Origin: Nissolia schottii
Taxonomy: Eukaryota > Streptophyta > Magnoliopsida > Fabales > Fabaceae
NCBI GenBank assembly: GCA_003254905.1
Contig: QANU01055854.1
Location: 252,078-316,077 of the forward strand
Reading direction: 5' to 3'
DNA length: 64,000 nucleotides
Shown: positions 55,754-64,000 of the stretch, piece after piece
Position numbering within the stretch: position 1 is the stretch's first letter
Layout: each line of letters begins with the position of its first letter
Notes under the pieces: model-generated
The model's database searches: none
Told to the model about the DNA's origin: nothing
The model's input: only the letters and a program-made list of their open reading frames with translations
Made by a program: the position numbers and the translations under genes

Positions 55754-58700
55754 TGGTATCATCACTGTTTCTCTGCTCCGTTTCTTCAGTCTTCCATTGC
55801 TGCCATGGCTGTTCCTTTACTTCGTGCCTAAGGAACTCACCTCCATTGCTTCTCGATTTTGCAGCATTACGTCTCCTGCAGGTTCTTCGCGAGTTCCTGC
55901 ACTAGGTGAGCGTTCTTGTTTCTTGCGAATTCTCCATATTTTCTCATCTTAATTTCTTTTCTGCAACTTCAATCATCGCTACAATGGCTGAAGTTCCTCT
56001 TATTCAAGATCCTGCTCAGGATTTCTCATCACCTTACTACCTATATCCCAACGAAAACCCCTCCCTCATCCTTGTATCTTCCCTTCTAATGGTCCCAATT
56101 ACCATAGTTGGTCCAGGGCAATGAGGATGGCACTCCTATCCAAGAACAAAGTAAAATTTGTTGATGGCTCCATAGTTATGCCGGCCAATGATTCTGTCAT
56201 TTTCAACCAATGGGAGAGGTGCAATCACATGGTTCTTTCTTGGTTACTTCGTGCTGTCAAGCCTTCAATTGCTCAAAGTGTTTTGTGGATTGACAAAGCA
56301 TATGAGGTGTGGAGTGAGCTTAAGGAAAGGTTTTCCCAAGGGGATATGTTGAGAATTGCAGATTTGCAAGAGGAAATCTCAGCATTAAGACAAGGTGATC
56401 AATCAGTTACTCAATTCTTTACTGATTTGAAAGTTCTTTGGGATGAATTAGACATTTTTCGTCCATTACCTATCTGCAAATGCCCTGTGATCAGTTCTTG
56501 TGGTGCATTCAATGCCATCAAGAAGCAAAGAGAGATTAATAGAGCCATCAAGTTCTTGAAAGGACTCAATGACTCTTATCAAACAGTGCAGTCTCAGGTT
56601 CTTATAATGGACCCTCTCCCTGCTCTCAATAGGATCTTCTCACTGGTCCTTCAACATGAAAGGCAGCTCCATTTCACTTCTGCATCTCAGCATTCCACCC
56701 CTGCTCCTGGAGATGCACAAAAGCCTGCTAAAGAACAAGGAAAATTCAAGAAAAATTCTGAGAAGTGTTCATTTTGTGGTTACTTTGGCCACACGGTTGA
56801 TGAGTGCTATAAGAAGCATGGCTATCCCCCTGGATACAAGTCAAAGAAATCTGTCAATGCTGCTGTTTCCACTAAAGAATCTGCACAGGTTCAGCCACAG
56901 TCTGCTATCTTCAACTTCACTGCAAACCAATATCAAAGCCTTCTTGCCCTGATACAACAGCCACAACACAATTCTTTGCATCATCAAGTTCATTTTGCAC
57001 AGGCTAATAATGCCTCTCCCAAACCTCTACCAGGCACCTCAGGCATAGGTCATTAGATTCTTGATTCGGGGGCTACTGATCATATATGTTGTTCTAGCAA
57101 TTATTTTCATTCTTATAGGACAATTGATCCACCTATACCTATCTATCTCCCAAATGGCCAAGTTGTCCCAGCAAGGATTGCAGGCACAATTATTTTCAAT
57201 GGCAATTTTTATTTGACCAATGTTCTGTTCTTGCCTAATTTCAAGTTCAATTTGATAGCTGTTTCCAAGCTTTGCCATAACTTGGAATGTCATCTTACTA
57301 TGTTCCATGACCAATGCATCATACAGGACAATCACAACTTGAAGAGGATTGGAGCTGCTAAAGCTGTGCAAGGCCTTTATATTCTAGAAAATTTTAAGTC
57401 CTATAATGATCTAGATCATACTTGTAGTCATATTGCTGATATGCAACATGTTTCTGCTGTTAATTCTGTCACTGATGTTAATTTCAACCATGGCACTATA
57501 GGCTTGGTCATGTACCTACCAACATTTTGAAATCAATAAAGAGTACAAATTCTAATATTTATGTATCTGTTGATTCATTTCTTTATGATATTTGCCACTT
57601 TGCCAAGCAAAAATCACTACCCTACCCCACCAGCACATCAGTTTCTCCAGCAGCTTTTGAGTTAGTCCATGTGGACATATGGGGGCCTGTTCCAGCCCCT
57701 TCCATTCAAGGCTGCAAGTATTTCCTCACTATCGTTGATGACTACAGTAGACATAGTTGGACTTATCTCCTCAAATCCAAGGCCGAACCTCCTCATCCCT
57801 CAAAAGCTTCATTGCCATTGCTGAAACTCAATTCAATGCCAAGGTGAAGAAAGTCAGGTCAGACAATGGGCCTGAGTTTACCTTAAGGGAGTTTTATGCT
57901 TCTAAGGGCATTATTCATCAAACTAGCTGCATTGAAACTCCACTGCAAAATTCCATAGTTGAGCATAAGTACCAACATCTATTAAATGTTACAAGGTCTC
58001 TATTATTTCAGGCTAACTTACCTCATTGTTTTTGGTCTTTTGCTGTTGCTCATGCTACTTTCCTTATCAATAGATTACCTAGTAAATCTCTCAACAACTC
58101 TACTCCCCACACCTTTTTATTCTCCAAAGAACCTGATTTCTCTTTTTTGAAAGTGTTTGGTTGTCTGACTTTTGCAACCACACTTCATAGAAACAGGTCC
58201 AAATTGGACAAAAGGGCTAGGAAATGTATTTTCCTAGGATATAAAGTTGGGACAAAGGGTTTTCTATTGTTTGATTTGCACTGCAAGGAGGTTTTCATAA
58301 GCAGGAATGTGGTGTTTTATGAAGATACATTCCCCTTTCATTCAGTTTCTGCAGCCCCTGTCAATGATAACACTATGATTATGCCTGCTGAGATTGAAGT
58401 CTTATCTGTTCCTGAACAAGCCTCAATCTCATTCAACAGGGCTGTTATTTCTCCTGCTTCATCTGAAGAGGCTCCTGTACTTCCCAGAAGATCATCAAGG
58501 CAGAGGAATGCCCCTGCCTACTTGAAGGCATATCACTGTAACATGCTGCAAGGTTCATCCAGGCCTGATTCTGCCACTGCATATCCCATTGAGCCTGTTC
58601 TGTGCTATGACAACTTAGGATCAACTCACAAGCATTTCATCCTTAATGCCTCCCCTGTTACTAAACCAACTTCCTACTCACAAGCAATTAAACATAATTG

Positions 58701-60210
58701 CTGGAAAGAGGCTACGGCTGCTGAAATTTCAGCTCTATAATAAAATAGCACCTCCAATAGGCTGTAAGTGGGTTTATAAGATTAAACTCAAGGCTGATGG
58801 AAGTATAGAGAGGTATAAAGCTAGGTTGGTAGCCAAGGGATACACACAAACACATGGGATTGATTACTCGGACACTTTCAGCCCTGTGGCCAAAATGACA
58901 ACAGTGAGATTGCTATTATCCCTTGCTTCAATTAATGGTTGGTTTCTACATCAACTAGATGTAAACAATTCCTTTCTACATGGGGATTTCCATGAAGAAG
59001 TTTACATGAGACTTCCTCAAGGGTTTCAAAGCAAGAAACCGAACCAAGTGTGCAGGCTGTTGAAGTCCCTCTATGGTTTAAAACAGGCCAGCCGGCAGTA
59101 GTTTTCGAAGCTCTCAGTTGTCTTGCTTTCCTATGGTTATAAGCAATCCCAATTTGATCATTCTCTCTTTACCAAGTCTTGCAATGGTTCATTCACAGTC
59201 TTGCTTGTATATGTGGATGATATCATCCTTGCAGGAAATGACATGGCTGAGATCTCGTTGGTGAAATCATATCTTGATGGTATGTTCAAGATAAAAGATC
59301 TTGGGGAGCTCAAGTATTTCCTTGGCCTTGAGATTGCTCGTAGCTCTAAAGGAATTGTAATCTCACAAAGAAAATATTGTCTAGAAATCATTACTGATGC
59401 AGGTCTTTTAGGCTGCAAACCTGTGACTACCCCAATGGATTCTTCTCACAAGCTAGCCAAAGATATGGGCGCTTTGCTATCTGATCCATCCCCATACAGA
59501 CGCCTCATTGGCCGGCTCATCTACCTTACCACCACTCGACTAGACATTGCATTTGCTGTCAACCAATTGGCTCAATACATGTCAGCCCCCAATGATGAAC
59601 ATATGCAAGCTGCAACCCGTGTGGTCAAATACCTCAAAGCCTCTCCTGATCTTGGTTTATTTCTATCCTCTAGCTCTGAAATTCAGCTAAAAGCTTACAG
59701 TGATGTTGATTGGGCTGGATGTATGGACACTAGAAGGTCAACCACATGCTATTGCGTCTACATTAGGGGCTCCTTAATCAGTTGGAAGTCTAAAAAGCAA
59801 ACAACAGTGTCAAGATCATCATGCGAAGCTGAGTACCGAGCTCTAGCTGCTGTTACGTGTGAACTCCAGTGGCTGACATACCTCCTTAATGATCTTGCCA
59901 CCCATCCTTCTAAAACAGCTGTTGTTTACTGTGATAGCAACTTAGCTATCCAAATCGCTCGGAATCCAGCCTTTCATGAGCGTACAAAGCACATTGAATT
60001 GGACTGCCACTTGGCTAGAAACAAGGTTCAAAGTGGTTTTCTCAATCTGCTCCCAATCCAATCCAAGTTACAACTTGCTGACATCCTCACTAAGCCTTTG
60101 GCTTCTGGCACGTTTCACTTCTTAGTAAGCAAACTCGGCTTACTGAACATTTTCAAGGATGCTGCATGTCAGAAGAATGAACAGCAACATCAAGCCAAGT
60201 TTGAGGGGGG

Positions 60211-60426
60211 TAATAGAGAATAAGCAAAGCTTTTTAGCTTTGCCTTGTAATAGAAGCCATAAATCTGTTATGGCAGTTAAAGTTAGTTTTGCTGTAAAGT
60301 TAGTAACAAATTCAGTTATGATGAGTTGCTTGCATTACAAGCTCATCCACTTGTGTGTATATATATATCATTAATCTCCTTCAATGAAATTGAGAATTCT
60401 TTTTCACCACAATCACAATTTCATCA
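60211..60426 (+). repeat. Copia 3' LTR
   Basis: 216 bp, nearly identical to the 5' LTR; longer by four bases in a GT/AT run. Confidence 0.88.
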
Positions 60427-60594
60427 AATAGGATGTGGCTATTTTCTTAGCTATATACCACAACCAAATATATGCTCAAAGCTTACCAGTATCAAGAGGT
60501 ATAGGAAATTTGTTTCATATGTAATCTCTGCAATTATCCCAAGCTACACAAAACGAGCTGGGTTGTCAAATAAGGATTTAATTGGAATGGACAG

Positions 60595-60735
60595 CAGTGT
60601 AAAAGAGTTTTACACTGTCATCTAATTATATCCCGACACATTAGTATATACAGTTAATTATCATACGCACTACTTGAAATGTCATCTAAATAAAATAAAT
60701 TGATTGAATGATTTTGTAAAGATTTTTACACTTTT
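60595..60735. repeat. MITE-like hairpin sequence
   Basis: Contains CAGTGTAAAA-GAG-TTTTACACTG, a perfect 10-bp arm hairpin, followed by AT-rich sequence and a second TTTTTACACT word at about 60721. The AGTGTAAAA terminus is common in legume MITEs. Limits are approximate. Confidence 0.45.
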
Positions 60736-60739
60736 TTTG

Positions 60740-61126
60740 TTCCTTTACTAGTATTTGTACTTCACTACTAGTGTAATCGACTAATGATTGGATGATAGTG
60801 TGAAATTGATTGTTTGGGGTATAATGGCAGCTTCTCCCCACACATTTTTTTTCTTGAGTTTCAAACCCGAGATCTTTTAGGAAGGGGATCAACTTGTTTA
60901 TCACTAACCTTGTGTTGGTAAAGATCTTTATACTACTGCATCAAAATTAAACTCATCAAGTAATGAGTTAATTAATATAATAAAACTAATCTAATGGTTC
61001 CTGTTGTGCACCCTCTCTTACGTTACATGAAAAAAATCAAATATCAAAATAAAATGTCTTATTTGATTATTCACCATTTTCGTGGGGACAAAATTTCTCA
61101 CTATTTCTCAAAATTTTACCAACGCC

Positions 61127-61177
<51 letters not shown>

Positions 61178-61260
61178 TGTCGTAACAAATGTCTAAAGAA
61201 AATGACAATATAAAGCATAAGGCCTTAAAAAGAAAGTTATAGGGTAAACTCCCACGAAAT
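60740..61260. other. Intergenic with (AAT)n microsatellite
   Basis: No gene recognised. A trinucleotide ATA/AAT run occupies about 61127-61177. Confidence 0.6.
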
Positions 61261-61263
61261 CAA

Positions 61264-62168
61264 CATTACTTTTTGACTAGCATTTTATGCAATCATATTT
61301 ATTATATAATTTTATTATATAATTTTTCTTTTTAAAGAAACCCTAATCTAAAGAGTGCCTAGGACTCTCTCACACTCACACTCTCATCTCATAGAGAGCT
61401 TTGCTGGCATTTTCCTTTTTTTTTGTGTTGGTAAAATGTCATATATCAGTAATAGACCTGTATGCGTATTTTTTTATCATAAAAAAATAAAAAAATTAAA
61501 ATAAAATAAAATATGAAATTTTTAATATTTCAAAAATAATCATAACAAAGTATTATTTTTTAATAACTTAATTTCTTAATATGATAATATTCTAAAGTAA
61601 AAAAAACTAATATATATATATATATATATAAAAAGGTATTTCTTGAGAGAATGGAGAGAGTTAAAGTGAATATATAACATTTACTATATAACAAGCAAGA
61701 GTATATAAATTCAATATAAATCAAAAGGACATTTTCAATAAAGAATTGAAACTCTAAAGTTGCAAGCTGTTGGGGTATGCCCATGAAGAAACAGATCAAA
61801 AGACAAGTCTGAACAATGTGAATATCCCTTATGTGAGAGGAAAATCAAATTTTCATCCATTGATTTTATCATTAAGAAACCAAAGTCTATATCCCAAAAA
61901 AGTTTGCTCAACTTTGGTATGTATATCATCAATTCTCTTGCTTAATATATGATAGTAGGATCATAAACATAATATATAGCATTTGACCAATAAAAAATAA
62001 AAAGGAAAATGCCAGCAAAACTCTCTCACATTATTCATATGAGATAAGAGTGCGAGTGTGAGTGTGGGAGAGTCCCAGAGACTCTTTAGAGTATGGTTTC
62101 TTTAAAAAAAAAAAATAATAAAATTATATTAATAAATATGATAGCATAAAATGTTGTAAAAAGTAATG
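61264..62168. mobile_element. Long-TIR (MULE-like) element of about 0.9 kb
   Basis: Inverted terminal repeats of about 165 bp (61264-61430 and 62002-62168) share words in order: ATTACTTTTT, CATTTTATGC, TCATATTTATTA, TTTAAAGAAACC, CTCTCACACTCACACTC, TTTGCTGGCATTTTCC. Identity is about 80-85 percent by eye. Long inverted ends suggest a Mutator-like element. No flanking duplication was found. The 570-bp interior has no recognised domain. Confidence 0.65.
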
Positions 62169-62174
62169 CTAATC

Positions 62175-63780
62175 TAGTGGATAAGGCATTATTGAAAGTA
62201 AAATAAGTTTATTTTTTTAGTAAACACAAATGAACATTTGTGAGCAAACAGAGCGGCCTGACAGGCCTAACAGGCTTTCATAATAGCCTGGATCTGGCCT
62301 ATTTACAAGCCCTGACAGGCCGCCTGACCTATTCCCATCCTAGTTGGTGGCTATTTGTTAAGGTGGATAGGTAGTGGGGTTTAGGTGCAATTTTAGCTTC
62401 TCTATATTCTTTGTTCTTTTACAAATTTGATGAGGTTTTTGTCATGTTTTATGTGTTGGTGGCCATATGAGTGTGCTGCTGCTATTTTTTATGTTTATGT
62501 TTGAATTGAATTTGCCTCATAAGGTTTTGATTGCTTGATTTGCTTCAAGTATTGAAAAGGAAATTTTGGAATAGAAAAACTAGAAATATGGCAAGAATTA
62601 AGAGGCGTGAGCAATTTTATTGGAGCCCCAACTCTCTTTAGCAAAATTGCCTGAGACAACTAGTGTGAAGAATTTTGGTTTGAGCATACATTTCTAGTGG
62701 CAAAATGTGTAAATATTATTTGATTATTGGTCTAAGTCTGAACTGGTTTGATAATTTTGGTTAGTAGATATATATTAAAACTACTATAATAATAAGTAAA
62801 GCAATACAAAATTTATGTTCTTTATTGTAGTTATATATCTAAGAGTGATTTTAATCCATGTTATCCAAATGAAAATATCAAACATAAAATAATTCTGACT
62901 CAATCAATTCTGATACAGTCAACTCTATCAAAATCAATTCTATCCATAATTAATTTTGCCGACCAAAAATTCAAACACACAAATTTTTCACTTGCATGTA
63001 AAATAAATTCTAAATCCTAAAATCGATTTTGGGGCAAAGGAGGAGGAGGAGGAGGAGGAACCATACATGATCAGCTTGTTTGGAAAGGCAAGAAATTGAA
63101 TTCCCTCAAGAATTGGAATTCAATTCCTTGGTTTGGAACACAAAATATGCATAGAATTGAAATAAGAAAGGAATTCAGTTCCATAAAACACCCCGAAATC
63201 AAATCAAACTCAAATGGGTCTGATTTGTGAAATTACTTTTCACCTGAATTGTAAAACCAACAATGCCCTTCTTCCCTCTACTCTTATTTTCTCTCCAACA
63301 ACTCACCACTGTCAACCACCAACAAAGATCAAAACTACCGCCTACCCACCCACACCACAACCACCGCGCGACTCACCCACCATAGAAGCATAACCACCGC
63401 ACCTCAGATTTGGCAAATTTAAAGACAAAGGGACCAAGTGAGGAAAGAAAGGGGAACGTGAGAGGAAGAAAGGGAAGGCACGTGGATGGACGATGGAGTT
63501 TCGGTGGCGGTGGCTTGGCAGTGAAGGAGAAGAAGATAGAGTTGAGCCGAGAGAGAGAGAGGGGGCAGTATGAAGATCTAAACCTGAGAGAAAGAGTTTT
63601 ATTATTATTGAGTAAAATGGTAAAATTATTGGAATTTAGTTCTTCATTTTACGTTGTATTCCAAGCACAAAATTTCAATTCGAATCATATATGAATTCAA
63701 TTCATGAGAAAATTGAAATCGATTCTATCTAAATAAAGGGTTCCAAATATCGTAGACTAGAAGATTTTGCAAGTGTTTTG
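62175..63780. other. Intergenic; possible inverted-end repeat 63075-63740
   Basis: No gene recognised. The interval 63075-63740 begins TTTGGAAAGGCAAGAAATTG and ends with sequence mirroring it loosely (AATTCAATTC words on both sides, TAAAGGGTTCCAAAT). It may be a Harbinger-type MITE with a GC-rich centre. A (GGA)n run lies at 63042-63058. The frame at 63410-63694 is Arg/Glu/Lys low complexity. Confidence 0.35.
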
Positions 63781-63789
63781 GGAGTTACC

Positions 63790-63840
63790 TCGGGCCAGGC
63801 CCAACATATCCAAATGATCCGAACCCATGGCCCAACCCAT
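63790..63840 (+). promoter_or_regulatory. Paired GGCCCA (site II) promoter elements
   Basis: GGCCCA occurs at 63798-63803 and 63829-63834, the complement of TGGGCC, a TCP-type site II element often found close to starts of growth-related plant genes. They lie just upstream of the ATG at 63854. Confidence 0.45.
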
Positions 63841-63853
63841 ATACTCTCAAGTT

Positions 63854-64000
63854 ATGAAACTATCTTCTTCCACTGACTCCGGTCAGACCCTTTCAACTCC
63901 ACCGTCTCCTGCTCTCTCTCCCACCTCCGGCGACACCCCGTTCACCATGGAGTCGGACTCGCCAAGATCCGAATCTCAAACGGACCCGCTCTCGAGCCGA
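63854..64000 (+). CDS. Start of an unidentified gene, cut by window end
   Basis: From ATG 63854 an open frame runs 49 codons to the window edge: MKLSSSTDSGQTLSTPPSPA, then a Ser/Pro/Thr-rich stretch. A second in-frame ATG at 63947 has a strong context (CACCATGG) and gives MESDSPRSESQTDPLSSR. The segment is GC-rich, unlike the flanking intergenic DNA, and is preceded by site II elements. The N-terminus looks disordered. I do not recognise the product. Confidence 0.5.
   Translation, partial: MKLSSSTDSGQTLSTPPSPALSPTSGDTPFTMESDSPRSESQTDPLSSR

Larger units (their letters stand above)
55542..60426 (+). mobile_element. Ty1/copia retrotransposon in PAT 3' UTR
   Basis: 4885 bp with LTRs of 212 and 216 bp (55542-55753, 60211-60426) and the 5-bp duplication AATAG (55537-55541, 60427-60431). 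Primer site TGGTATCA adjoins the 5' LTR and a TTTGAGGGGGG polypurine tract precedes the 3' LTR. Parts in order: gag with a CCHC knuckle (about 56000-57050), protease (about 57060-57200), integrase (about 57500-58450), reverse transcriptase with YVDDIILAG (about 58750-59420), RNase H (about 59680-60080). The LTRs differ by about one substitution plus dinucleotide-run length, so the insertion is young. The coding part is nonetheless broken, with roughly four to six interruptions. It sits 89 bp after the PAT stop, in sense orientation. Confidence 0.9.

Noticed and set aside
61127-61177. Regular short repeats suggesting a CRISPR-like array
   Set aside because: Simple AAT microsatellite without spacers, in a plant genome.

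Overview
The window is nuclear DNA of a flowering plant: AT-rich, with intron-split genes, GT-AG splice sites, and a dense mix of LTR retrotransposons, hAT, CACTA and long-TIR elements, MITEs and an Au-type SINE. The host proteins look most like those of papilionoid legumes; this is a judgement from remembered sequences, not a search.

Layout. 1-6500 is intergenic and holds a decayed CACTA (En/Spm) transposon with transposase_24-type coding remains and a long GT-rich tract. 6600-24400 is CSI1/POM2, the armadillo-repeat plus C2 protein that links cellulose synthase complexes to microtubules. Its intron 3 carries two head-to-head TRIM-like elements that form a long inverted repeat. Its intron 5 (7.7 kb) carries two non-autonomous hAT elements. 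One of these has captured a piece of a tonoplast monosaccharide transporter gene and was itself split by a near-whole Ty3 chromovirus whose LTRs look identical. 24400-35900 is intergenic. Its core is a set of nested elements: a 2.87-kb solo LTR inside a 1.45-kb solo LTR inside a CACTA-like repeat block. 35929-40182 is an A1 aspartic protease gene of 10 exons with three MITEs in its introns. 41800-43410 (minus strand) is a plant-mobile-domain pseudogene with a proline-rich minisatellite tail. 45390-46040 is a Ty1-like LTR plus leader. 47101-50859 is a two-exon HIPP metal-binding gene whose single intron contains another 2.83-kb solo LTR. 51800-55452 is the plastid prephenate/aspartate aminotransferase (PAT), with an apparent frame conflict at the exon 3/4 junction and a young Ty1/copia element in its 3' UTR (55542-60426). 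60430-63780 holds MITEs and a 0.9-kb long-TIR element. The first codons of an unidentified gene run off the window at 64000.

The host genes are not a pathway cluster. CSI1 acts in wall synthesis, PAT in plastid Phe/Tyr synthesis, HIPP in metal binding, and the protease in secreted or surface proteolysis. CSI1 and PAT also have nearby locus numbers in Arabidopsis (At2g22125, At2g22250), which suggests conserved microsynteny.

The observations most worth a second look are: the loss of the usual CSI1 start codon, with an upstream ORF ending two bases before the next in-frame AUG; the transporter fragment captured by a hAT element; the splice-junction conflict in PAT; and the layered insertion histories that can be read from target-site duplications. 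All boundaries and splice sites were read by eye.
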